Source: Methanococcoides sp. AM1 | Lineage (GTDB): Archaea; Halobacteriota; Methanosarcinia; Methanosarcinales; Methanosarcinaceae | Direction: 5' to 3' | Length of the DNA stretch: 64,000 nt | NCBI RefSeq assembly: GCF_900774055.1 | Contig: NZ_CAAGSW010000002.1 | Span: 452,162-516,161, forward strand | Shown: positions 1-6,944 of the stretch, one piece after another | Layout: each line of letters begins with the position of its first letter | How positions within the stretch are numbered: the first letter of the stretch is position 1 | Translations under genes and position numbers: made by a program | The notes under the pieces: generated by a model | Databases searched by the model: none | Seen by the model: only the letters and a program-made list of their open reading frames with translations | What the model was told of the DNA's origin: nothing

Positions 1-1
1 T

Positions 2-1033
2 AATAGGCATAATGCTGTTTTCTTCCAGAGTCCTGATGTCCTTCTCAATGAACCTGAGGATGTAATTACAAAAAGTGGTAAACACTATTCAGTATTCACT
101 CCTTTTTTCAAGGCATCATCTAAGTTGCCTGTGGAGTTCCCTTCGATGATGGATTCGGGTAATTTCTTCAAAGGAGTCATTGGAGGTGAGGATAAAGGTA
201 TTCTGGACAAAATGCTGAGTCGGGATAATAGCAACATATATTTGCACGGGGGCAGGGAAAATGCATTGAAGATCCTCGAAAACCTCGACATGTTCGATAA
301 TTATCATGAAGAAAGGGATTATCCCTCCCTTGATGCAACCACCGGACTCTCTGCACATAACAAGTTTGGCACGATCTCGATAAGGGAGGTATATCATGCC
401 ATAGTGGAAGAGCTTGGACTGCATCATCCACTGGTGGCACAGCTCTACTGGAGGGACTTTTTCACTCACCTTGCATACAATGATCCTCATGTTTTTGGTC
501 ACCCATTCCGGAAAAAATATGAATCCATGGAATGGGAAAATGACAGGAAAAAGTTCAGTAGGTGGTGTGGGGGGATGACAGGATTTCCAATAGTTGATGC
601 AGGTATGAGGCAGCTCAACAGCACCGGGTACATGCACAACCGTGTGAGGATGATCGTAGCTTCCTTCCTTGTGAAAGACCTTCATATCGACTGGAGGTGG
701 GGTGAGCGATATTTTGCAAGCAAACTTGTGGACTATGATCCATGTGTGAATAATGGTAACTGGCAATGGGCTGCTTCCACTGGTGCTGACTCTCAGCCAT
801 ATTTCAGGATATTCAATCCCTGGCTGCAGCAAAAGAAGTTCGACAAAGATTGTGAATACATCAAAAAGTGGATCCCGGAACTGGCAGATGTTGAACCACG
901 GTACATTCACAAACCGGATAAGGATGGTGGAGTAGAGGTTCCGAACTATCCGGAACCTATTGTTGAGCACAGCAAAGAAAGGGAGATCTCATTATTCATG
1001 TTCAGGTCAGCAAGTCAGGTTACCGATATCTGA
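2..1033 (+). CDS. phr: Deoxyribodipyrimidine photolyase, class I (5' end outside window)
   Basis: Light-dependent repair of cyclobutane pyrimidine dimers using FAD. The frame is open from the window edge, so the N-terminal antenna domain is missing and 343 residues remain. Just inside the edge is the family stretch ITKSGKHYSVFTPFFK. The FAD and DNA-binding helical domain follows, with WRDFF, GFPIVDAGMRQL, MHNRVRMIVASFL, DWRWGE, DYDPCVNNGNWQW and SQPYFRIFNP, which are the cofactor pocket and lesion-binding segments of cryptochrome/photolyase proteins. The gene ends with TGA at 1031-1033, 166 bases before the MarR gene on the same strand. Class I identity is clear; activity on (6-4) products instead of CPDs cannot be excluded from this part alone. 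Confidence 0.95.
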   Translation, partial: NRHNAVFFQSPDVLLNEPEDVITKSGKHYSVFTPFFKASSKLPVEFPSMMDSGNFFKGVIGGEDKGILDKMLSRDNSNIYLHGGRENALKILENLDMFDNYHEERDYPSLDATTGLSAHNKFGTISIREVYHAIVEELGLHHPLVAQLYWRDFFTHLAYNDPHVFGHPFRKKYESMEWENDRKKFSRWCGGMTGFPIVDAGMRQLNSTGYMHNRVRMIVASFLVKDLHIDWRWGERYFASKLVDYDPCVNNGNWQWAASTGADSQPYFRIFNPWLQQKKFDKDCEYIKKWIPELADVEPRYIHKPDKDGGVEVPNYPEPIVEHSKEREISLFMFRSASQVTDI

Positions 1034-1169
1034 TGATGTGAATAAACAGTTGCATGGTCTTATGTTTATAATATTGATGTATTTTGTGAATCTTCTTTTT
1101 TGGTTTAGTTGTTTTTGACGTTGATCTCTGTTTTGTTCTTTATTTTTTGTTCGATAGTTCTCCACCATT

Positions 1170-1194
1170 CTTAAATATTAGTTAGTCTAACTAA
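1170..1194 (+). promoter_or_regulatory. TATA box and 17-bp palindromic operator of the MarR-MATE operon
   Basis: An AT-rich TATA element (CTTAAATATT, 1170-1179) lies about 26 bases before the ATG at 1200, so the transcript is probably leaderless. A perfect palindrome TTAGTTAG-T-CTAACTAA covers 1178-1194, between the TATA box and the start. A repressor bound there would block polymerase loading. The likely ligand is the MarR protein encoded directly downstream (inference). Confidence 0.7.
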
Positions 1195-1199
1195 CCAAT

Positions 1200-1631
1200 A
1201 TGCCCGTACAACTTTCATTTGAAAAGGTCGACAAGTACTACCAGAAGATCCTTAACAAAAATGAAATGCTTGAGAAGTACTCCGATGTGAGCTTTAATTC
1301 TTTATTATATCTCAGGGAAGTTCGGTCACTTATCAATCCTACAATATCGGAGCTTGCATCTGCAATGGATGTTAAGAAACCTTCTGCAAGCAACATGGTC
1401 AGGAAACTTGTTGATATGGGTTTGCTGGAGGTCGAACGCTCGAACACTGATAAACGTGTATCCAGGTTGACCCTCTCTGCAGAAGGAAATGAAGTGATCG
1501 AACTGAGCAGATCTGCTGATGAATTATTCTTTGAAAAGATCAGGGAAATACTCAACGATGATGAGTTCGAGGTCTTTGGAGGCTTGTGGGAAAAGATAAC
1601 TTCCAATCTTGAATGGAGTCGTGGGAAATGA
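1200..1631 (+). CDS. MarR-family transcriptional regulator
   Basis: A 143-residue winged-helix regulator. The order of elements fits MarR: an N-terminal dimerisation helix, a helix-turn-helix (TISELASAMDVKKPSASNMV, about residues 47-66), a recognition helix and a wing with VERSNTDKRVSRLTLSAEG, then a C-terminal helix. MarR proteins usually repress efflux or stress genes and let go on binding small hydrophobic compounds. Its stop overlaps the start of the MATE transporter as ATGA (1628-1631), so the two are translationally coupled. The palindrome at 1178-1194 suggests that it represses its own operon. The inducer is unknown. Confidence 0.9.
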   Translation: MPVQLSFEKVDKYYQKILNKNEMLEKYSDVSFNSLLYLREVRSLINPTISELASAMDVKKPSASNMVRKLVDMGLLEVERSNTDKRVSRLTLSAEGNEVIELSRSADELFFEKIREILNDDEFEVFGGLWEKITSNLEWSRGK

Positions 1632-2983
1632 GTGAAGACGAACTGGCAGTTGAAAGTATCGGGAAGTTATTCCGGAAATTTGCATTGCCTGCAGTCTTTG
1701 GTTTCATCATCAGTGGCGTTCAGATCACAATTGATGGTTTTTTCATCGGCAATGGTGTTGGCACTCTTGGACTTACATCAGTGACGCTTGTTTACCCTTT
1801 GCTCATTGCTATGGTGGCAACAGCTTTGCTTATCGGCACTGGTGGTGCTTCACTTGTGGCGATTGAGCTTGGAAAGGGTAACAAGAAAATGGCTCACCGT
1901 ATTGCTTCTGATATGCTACCTTTAATAGTTGTGGTAAGCACATTTTTTGCTATTTTAGGCCTATTTTTTACCGAACCATTGCTTAGACTGGTGGGTGCCA
2001 ATGGAACTGTTTTTGATATGGCTAACGATTATCTTCGTATAATGTTCATAGGTTCGATCGGTCTTGTTGCAGGCATAGGTCTCGACTCTCTTGTGCGTAA
2101 TGACGGTCGTCCTTCATTCGCGATGAAAATGATGGTGGCGAGTGCAGTGATCAACGTTGTTCTTGATTACCTTTTCGTCATGCGCTGGGGAATGGGTATG
2201 CAGGGTGCAGCGGTTGCTACGGTGATAGCATTTGTGACTTCTGCTGTTGTATTCACAGCATATTTCTTCAGCAGCTATGCAAATTTGAGGCTTCGTCTTT
2301 CCGATATAAGCCCTGATCCGAAGATAATTGCAGGTATATTGAAGACCGGTTTTCCTGCATTTGTAATGCAGATATCTCTCGGAGTGCTTGTTCTGAGCTA
2401 TAACTATATGCTTCTGAAGTACGGTTCAGAGGTCGCTGTATCTTCCTATGGTGTCATCGAATATTCGTTCGCGATTTTCTACATGATATTCGAGGGTATT
2501 TCTGCCGGTGTCCAGCCAATAATCGGCTTCAATTACGGTGCAAAGCTCTATTCCCGTGTCTATAGTGCGATAAAGATGGCAATGTTATCCTGTTTTTTGG
2601 TAGGGCTTTCAGGATTTATTGTGCTGTACACGTTTCCGGAAGCTATCATCCAGCTTTTCAATCGCAACGATCCGGAGTTGTTGATAACCGCTGCTGAAGG
2701 CATGAGAATATTCATTTTCGGGATCATCGTTGAAGGTATTATAATCTCCTCAGCGGTCTATTACCAGTCCGTGAATAAGATAAAACCGTCATTGTTCATC
2801 CATTTCGGTAAGATATTCATTTTCATTATCCCCTTATTGTTCATTTTGCCGAAACAATACGGTCTTATGGGTGTCTGGATGGCAGCTCCGATCGGTATAT
2901 ACCTGATGCTCGTAGTTGTGGCGGTCATGTTCCTGAGGGAAATAAGGTCCCTCAAACATCCTCCGGCTGAATCTGTTAATTGA
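1628..2983 (+). CDS. MATE-family multidrug/Na+ efflux transporter
   Basis: A 451-residue integral membrane protein with about 12 hydrophobic segments in two similar halves, the usual MATE/MOP flippase layout. MATE proteins export cationic drugs or metabolites in exchange for Na+ or H+. A start at 1613 is possible, but ATG 1628 overlaps the MarR stop as ATGA and follows a GTGGG ribosome-site-like stretch, so it is preferred. The N-terminal half starts ESIGKLFRKFALPAVFGFI and the second half includes ILKTGFPAFVMQISLG, the repeated loop after helix 6. Expression is probably induced when the MarR protein binds its ligand. The substrate cannot be read from the sequence. Confidence 0.93.
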   Translation: MSEDELAVESIGKLFRKFALPAVFGFIISGVQITIDGFFIGNGVGTLGLTSVTLVYPLLIAMVATALLIGTGGASLVAIELGKGNKKMAHRIASDMLPLIVVVSTFFAILGLFFTEPLLRLVGANGTVFDMANDYLRIMFIGSIGLVAGIGLDSLVRNDGRPSFAMKMMVASAVINVVLDYLFVMRWGMGMQGAAVATVIAFVTSAVVFTAYFFSSYANLRLRLSDISPDPKIIAGILKTGFPAFVMQISLGVLVLSYNYMLLKYGSEVAVSSYGVIEYSFAIFYMIFEGISAGVQPIIGFNYGAKLYSRVYSAIKMAMLSCFLVGLSGFIVLYTFPEAIIQLFNRNDPELLITAAEGMRIFIFGIIVEGIIISSAVYYQSVNKIKPSLFIHFGKIFIFIIPLLFILPKQYGLMGVWMAAPIGIYLMLVVVAVMFLREIRSLKHPPAESVN

Positions 2984-3084
2984 GAACTGTACGGGCTGCG
3001 ATATGGGTGCATAGAAAATAGATTCTGGCATATCCATTGCATAAGATTAAATATCAAAAATGAGTTTACAGATTGTTTCTGTTT

Positions 3085-3145
3085 GCGGGGGTTGCCCAGC
3101 CAGGTCAAAGGCGCAGGGCTTAGGAAACTTCTCACAGGGGTTCGT
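3085..3145 (+). pseudogene. 5' half of a disrupted tRNA-Leu(UAG), host copy
   Basis: GCGGGGG (3085-3091) plus the D-arm and the 5' side of the anticodon arm run to AGGGCTTAGGA (3115-3125), then the sequence leaves the tRNA pattern. Bases 3126-3145 keep only a faint likeness to a variable arm, and there is no T-arm or 3' acceptor strand. The missing complement is 36.4 kb away: CCCTG (39572-39576) pairs with CAGGG here (3114-3118), and CCCCCGC (39608-39614) pairs with the acceptor. This is the left half of one original tRNA gene split by the element. Confidence 0.85.
3115..3125 (+). other. Left attachment core (attL) of the integrated element
   Basis: AGGGCTTAGGA, covering the anticodon-loop region, is repeated exactly at 39561-39571. 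The flanks outside belong to the two halves of the host tRNA-Leu, so this 11-base direct repeat marks the minimal crossover core. Confidence 0.75.
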
Positions 3146-3213
3146 AATATTTTTAAATGAAAATACTTCCGTAATATTAATATGTAAAATAGCTATTTAA
3201 CAACAGCAATTGT

Positions 3214-3298
3214 GCGAGGGTTGCCCAGCCAGGCCAAAGGCGATGGGCTTAGGACCCATTCTCGTAGGAGTTCGTGCGTTCGAATCGCACCCCTCGCA
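3214..3298 (+). tRNA. tRNA-Leu (anticodon UAG), intact, inside the element
   Basis: An 85-base cloverleaf. The acceptor GCGAGGG (3214-3220) pairs with CCCTCGC (3291-3297), discriminator A 3298. The anticodon stem ATGGG/CCCAT encloses loop CTTAGGA, anticodon TAG at 3250-3252, reading CUA. It has a long class II variable arm (CTCGTAGGAG) and T-arm GTGCG-TTCGAAT-CGCAC; CCA is not encoded. Bases 3245-3298 match the right-end fragment 39562-39615 at 51 of 54 positions. The three differences sit in stems and are compensated within this copy. It therefore differs from the disrupted host tRNA and probably replaces it. Confidence 0.95.
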
Positions 3299-3339
3299 TT
3301 CAGGTTATTTAAATTTGATAATACATTAACTACAACCGA

Positions 3340-4155
3340 TTATTTTTCATTCACTTTCTCTTTATTAATAGAAGATAGTAATTTATCTTCCACATCTTTG
3401 TATTTTGTTTTTAATACCAAATTTTGGTGAACTGGTGGTTCCCCATCTTCAGCATCTATATCAGTAAGTGAATCGTGTGATACATCTTTGTATTTTGTTT
3501 TTAATAACAATTTTTGGTGGATTAGTGGCTCTTCATCTTCTGCATCTGTATTATATAGTAATGGTCTTAGCACATCTTTGTAGTAACCATATTCGTAATT
3601 TTTGTATCTCAGCGAATTGTTATGGTCACCCAACAAACACCTGAATACATCTTCATCCAGTTGTTCTTCTTCAACATGTTTGGTCAATTTATTGAGCATG
3701 GGTGCAAGTTGATCATCTATCATTAATCTATAATCTTTCGACCCCTGATTCTTTTTATCTGTTTCGGAATATTTTTTTAAATCCATCAGCAACAATTTAA
3801 TAATTTTTGTGATGGCATGATTGAGATGGATGTATTGGTAATATGCTGTATTTGTAGCGTCGTTTGCCATTTCATTTATTTTATTGTATGCAAGATTTCT
3901 TCTATATTCTACGCCACCACCACGAGTTCCTTCTAATTTAGTTCGAATAACATAATTTTCGAAAATTAAAAAGTCCAAGTATTTAGTTAGTGTACTCTTG
4001 CTCATCATTCCTAATTTTCTATGAGATTTTTTTTCTTCGATTTGTTTTATCCTTTTAAGATTTGGTTTTAATTTATCATACAATTTATTGTATCTTATTG
4101 GATCTCCATTTTCTGGAATCGCATCATATATTTTTTTATATATATCATAATTCAT
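3340..4155 (-). CDS. Winged-helix repressor-like protein with internal C-terminal repeats
   Basis: A 271-residue protein of unknown family. The first 90 residues look like a winged helix (SKSTLTKYLDFLIFENYVIR as recognition part, then a basic GTRGGGVEYRR wing). The middle is helical and acidic. Near the C-terminus a segment beginning DAEDEEPLIHQ returns 30 residues later as DAEDGEPPVHQ. The start is ATG 4155; a TTG nine bases upstream lacks support. Upstream lie an 18-base palindrome and a TATA-like tract, and the replication operon is divergent, so it is placed like a copy-number or maintenance repressor (inference). Confidence 0.75.
   Translation of the reverse strand: MNYDIYKKIYDAIPENGDPIRYNKLYDKLKPNLKRIKQIEEKKSHRKLGMMSKSTLTKYLDFLIFENYVIRTKLEGTRGGGVEYRRNLAYNKINEMANDATNTAYYQYIHLNHAITKIIKLLLMDLKKYSETDKKNQGSKDYRLMIDDQLAPMLNKLTKHVEEEQLDEDVFRCLLGDHNNSLRYKNYEYGYYKDVLRPLLYNTDAEDEEPLIHQKLLLKTKYKDVSHDSLTDIDAEDGEPPVHQNLVLKTKYKDVEDKLLSSINKEKVNEK
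3392..3547. repeat. Two 66-bp near-identical direct repeats, period 90 bp
   Basis: Copies at 3392-3457 and 3482-3547 both begin ACATCTTTG and end GCATCT. They encode the duplicated acidic 30-residue segment at the C-terminus of the minus-strand repressor-like gene. The in-frame period suggests slippage or unequal recombination. Confidence 0.85.
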
Positions 4156-4179
4156 CTTTTGCAAATTGTATTCCTCTAC

Positions 4180-4213
4180 ATTTAGTACGTACTAAATAGA
4201 TGATATATATTCC
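4180..4213 (-). promoter_or_regulatory. Perfect 18-bp palindrome and TATA-like tract upstream of the repressor gene
   Basis: ATTTAGTAC-GTACTAAAT (4180-4197) is fully symmetric. Read on the minus strand, an AATATATATCATC tract (about 4201-4213) comes first, then the palindrome, then the gene start at 4155. This is the order expected for an autorepressed archaeal promoter. Confidence 0.65.
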
Positions 4214-4229
4214 CCTGCCCATTATAGGA

Positions 4230-4248
4230 TTGAATCTTCATGATTCAA
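4230..4248 (+). promoter_or_regulatory. Inverted repeat upstream of the replication operon
   Basis: TTGAATC-TTCAT-GATTCAA, 7-base perfect arms around 5 bases, lies 40 bases before the ATG of the first gene at 4288. It may be an operator for the rightward operon; its sequence differs from the 4180 palindrome. Confidence 0.45.
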
Positions 4249-4287
4249 ACTCCAAAATAAATCAAAACAAATATAAGGAGTATAAAA

Positions 4288-4455
4288 ATGGTAAATAGTC
4301 AAAATTTGAAAGAAAATGAATTAGTTAAAGAATTTGCTTTGTTGAAGAAAAAGAATCCCGAATTGTATGATCTGATGGCCAAAACAAAACCGATGTTAAA
4401 ATTGTTTGTTGATGTTTCGGTTGAAATCATGAATATTAATGAGGCAGAGGCTTAA
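4288..4455 (+). CDS. Small hypothetical protein, first gene of the replication operon
   Basis: A 55-residue, Lys- and Glu-rich, mostly helical protein starting MVNSQNLKENELVKEF. A clear AAGGAG site (4275-4280) sits 7 bases before the ATG, which makes it a credible gene despite its size. Its stop (4453-4455) is closely followed by the coiled-coil gene at 4484 and then by the primase-helicase gene in the same direction. No known family is recognised. A role in replication control or copy number is suggested only by position. Confidence 0.65.
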   Translation: MVNSQNLKENELVKEFALLKKKNPELYDLMAKTKPMLKLFVDVSVEIMNINEAEA

Positions 4456-4483
4456 AATGTGGATAAATAAAAAGGTGACTAAA

Positions 4484-4828
4484 ATGATTAATCGTGATGA
4501 AATGTCCGTTGAAGAAAGAATAGAATTTGCAAATGATCTGATCATAGTTGCAGATGAAAGAATAGAAATTGCAAATGAAATGATCGAGGCTGCAAGAGAA
4601 ATGATTAACTTTGCAAATGAAAAAATAGAAATTGCAGAGCTAAAAATGAAAATTGCAAATACATTCATCCAAAAGTTAATTGCTAAAATGGAAACGGATG
4701 ACGAATTACTTGAAGGATATTCCGCTACCTATGAAATTATGGGATGTACAAAAGAGGAATGGGAAAAACTATCCTCATTATTGGATTATTGTTTATCTTG
4801 CAATACGTACAAGGTGATCCAAATATGA
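4484..4828 (+). CDS. Heptad-repeat coiled-coil protein
   Basis: A 114-residue protein. Residues 13-61 are seven consecutive heptads (IEFANDL, IIVADER, IEIANEM, IEAAREM, INFANEK, IEIAELK, MKIANTF) with Ile/Met and Ala in the core, predicting a long coiled coil and oligomerisation. The DNA shows the same pattern as degenerate 21-bp tandem repeats. The frame is open further upstream, but ATG 4484 follows a GGTGA site at 4474-4478, so it is chosen. The stop overlaps the primase-helicase start as ATGA (4825-4828), showing translational coupling. It could act as a replication accessory or loading factor; function is not recognised. Confidence 0.75.
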   Translation: MINRDEMSVEERIEFANDLIIVADERIEIANEMIEAAREMINFANEKIEIAELKMKIANTFIQKLIAKMETDDELLEGYSATYEIMGCTKEEWEKLSSLLDYCLSCNTYKVIQI

Positions 4829-6861
4829 CTGATAATCCGAAATCTGAACCCGTTGATGAAAAAGAATTTACGGATCTCGCCAAAAACCCGCAAATTAATA
4901 ATGCTGCAAAAGGAAGTAAGCCAGAAGATGGATATAAAGATATCGGAGATCCTAAAAAAACCGATGTTTCAGCATCTTTCATGCTTAAAACAAGCAACTC
5001 TGACTTGCAATTTGTGATTGGATATGATGGCAAAAATTTCCAATTCTATGCAAAATACAAGGATGAACTTCATCCATCCTTTGTCAAAATCAAAGCCGAT
5101 GATCTCTTTTCATATAATAAAAAGAGAACCATGGACGTTGCTAACTATATAGCACAAATTACTGAAGGAAACATAGAAGGAAGAAATGCGAAGTCAATTG
5201 CTGATGTATTAATGAATAAACTCGGTAATGAACATATCGATAATCTTAATGAACTCATTAAAGCATATAATAAGAGGCATCAAAGATCCCTTCATGATAA
5301 AGGTAGCAATATCGATATAAAGCCCTTCTGTAAACATCACCAGCTGGAAGAAACTCTTGGAAAGAAGATGTTAGAAACTGGAATTAATATTGTAAACGAT
5401 GGTGCTACGGAAGATTATGTTGCCAGTTCGCTTGAAGAAAAGTACAAAGTATCTTCAGAAGCCGCATTTGAACTTGCTGACATATTAATGGATATGAGGT
5501 ATGCTGAAATAATAAACAGCAAACCATCCGAATATTTTTTGGATGAAAAAAAGAACATCGATGTTCCATTATTGGCATCTGACATTAGGAAATTTTATAG
5601 ATTCCTAACTGTTGGCAAGAGTGGTAAGAAAGACATCTACGTCTACAGGAATGGTGTTTATGTCAATGACGGTGTTGAAGTTATAAGGTGGATGGTCAAC
5701 AGGTTATTACAAAAATATGTCAAAGAAAAGGATCGTTCAGAAGCCCTAAGATTCATTGAGGATGAAACTCAAATAGAAAGATCCGAATTAAACAATGATG
5801 CACATCTTATAAACCTCACCAATGGACTTTATGACATAAATAATGGGCAATTCATACCGCATACACCCGATGTGTATTCTACAATTCGAATTCCAGTAAA
5901 ATATAACCCCGATGCAGATTGTCCAATGGTTAAGAAGTTCATGTCCGAAGTCGTTTCTGAAGAAGATGCTCAAACTCTTATTGAATATTCCGGATACTGC
6001 CTGATACCAGATACAAAATTGCAAAAAGCATTGATGTTATACGGAAATGGAAGGAATGGTAAATCTATATTCCTTCTATTCCTGGAAGATTTTATCGGAG
6101 AACATAACATCAGCGGGGTATCACTTCAAAAGCTTGATAAGGATAAATTCTCTGTTGCCAGACTATTCGGAAAATTGGTGAACATATCGCCTGATATTCC
6201 ATCACATAGGATTTATTCAGACTCTACTTTCAAAATGCTAGTTGGTGGAGACAAGATACATGGGGAACAGAAATACAAGGATTCCTTCGAATTCGAAAAT
6301 ACAGCACGATTAATTTTCAGTGCCAACAATCTGCCCCCAATTGAAGATGGAACCTATGCGTATTACCGACGGTGGCTCTTAATCCCATTCCCAAATACTT
6401 TTGATGGAAAAAAGGAAGATAAAAATTTGCTTCAGAAATTATGCACTCCTGAAGAGATGTCGGGATTCTTGAATCTTGCACTTGAAGGTTTACACCGAAT
6501 ACTTAAGAATAACAAGTTTACCTATGAAAAATCCCCCGAAGATATTGAAAAAACATATCGAGCAAATATAAATTCAGTGGAAACTTTCCTTGAAGATTGC
6601 GTTGTGTTCGGTTCCAATGGGTTAATATCAAAGCAGGAAATGTATGAAAAATTTAAGGAATGGTGCACCGATAACTGTGCAATACCCATTAAATATAATG
6701 CATTTTGCAAAAAGTTGAAAAATGAAGGGGTGCAGGATCATCGTATTAATGATGATTCTGGAAACAAGGTATCATATTGGACTTCTGTCAGCTTTAAAGG
6801 TGTCAACATTTCACAAATGTCCACCCCGAAAAAGCTAAACTTAAAAATTTGCCAGAATTAA
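4825..6861 (+). CDS. D5/P4-type primase-helicase (element replication protein)
   Basis: A 678-residue superfamily 3-type helicase of the phage/plasmid primase family, expected to unwind the element's origin and possibly prime synthesis. The Walker A motif GNGRNGKS is at residues 407-414. The C-terminal part carries the typical series SPDIPSH, FKMLVGGDKIHGEQKYKD, FSANNLPPIEDGTYAYYRR and WLLIPFP, followed by a winged-helix tail. The N-terminal 300 residues contain no zinc primase motif that I recognise. The start is ATG 4825, preceded by GGTGAT and overlapping the upstream stop. A longer reading from 4744 looks like a signal peptide but is just the overlap with the coiled-coil gene. It is the strongest replication gene of the element. 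Confidence 0.9.
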   Translation: MTDNPKSEPVDEKEFTDLAKNPQINNAAKGSKPEDGYKDIGDPKKTDVSASFMLKTSNSDLQFVIGYDGKNFQFYAKYKDELHPSFVKIKADDLFSYNKKRTMDVANYIAQITEGNIEGRNAKSIADVLMNKLGNEHIDNLNELIKAYNKRHQRSLHDKGSNIDIKPFCKHHQLEETLGKKMLETGINIVNDGATEDYVASSLEEKYKVSSEAAFELADILMDMRYAEIINSKPSEYFLDEKKNIDVPLLASDIRKFYRFLTVGKSGKKDIYVYRNGVYVNDGVEVIRWMVNRLLQKYVKEKDRSEALRFIEDETQIERSELNNDAHLINLTNGLYDINNGQFIPHTPDVYSTIRIPVKYNPDADCPMVKKFMSEVVSEEDAQTLIEYSGYCLIPDTKLQKALMLYGNGRNGKSIFLLFLEDFIGEHNISGVSLQKLDKDKFSVARLFGKLVNISPDIPSHRIYSDSTFKMLVGGDKIHGEQKYKDSFEFENTARLIFSANNLPPIEDGTYAYYRRWLLIPFPNTFDGKKEDKNLLQKLCTPEEMSGFLNLALEGLHRILKNNKFTYEKSPEDIEKTYRANINSVETFLEDCVVFGSNGLISKQEMYEKFKEWCTDNCAIPIKYNAFCKKLKNEGVQDHRINDDSGNKVSYWTSVSFKGVNISQMSTPKKLNLKICQN

Positions 6862-6944
6862 TCCAATTCTGGACCTTTTTCTTTTTTACGATACTCTTAA
6901 TTATTATCATTAACAAGAACTAGAAGTTTACTATAATTTCATAG

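Noticed and set aside
116..970. 284-residue minus-strand ORF opposite the photolyase gene
   Set aside because: Shadow of the conserved photolyase frame, with unlikely composition.
3245..3298. Intact tRNA 3' part taken as attL with 39562-39615 as attR
   Set aside because: The match is 51 of 54, but the right fragment's stems complement the broken tRNA at 3085, not this copy. A second, older integration using this site cannot be excluded.
3392..3547. CRISPR-like repeat-spacer array
   Set aside because: Only two copies, in frame inside a gene; no short palindromic repeat and no cas genes in the window. The 21-bp and C2H2 repeats are coding as well.
4744..4824. N-terminal extension of the primase-helicase that reads like a signal peptide
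   Set aside because: These 27 codons lie inside the coiled-coil gene; ATG 4825 has its own GGTGAT site and ATGA overlap. A replication helicase would not be exported.
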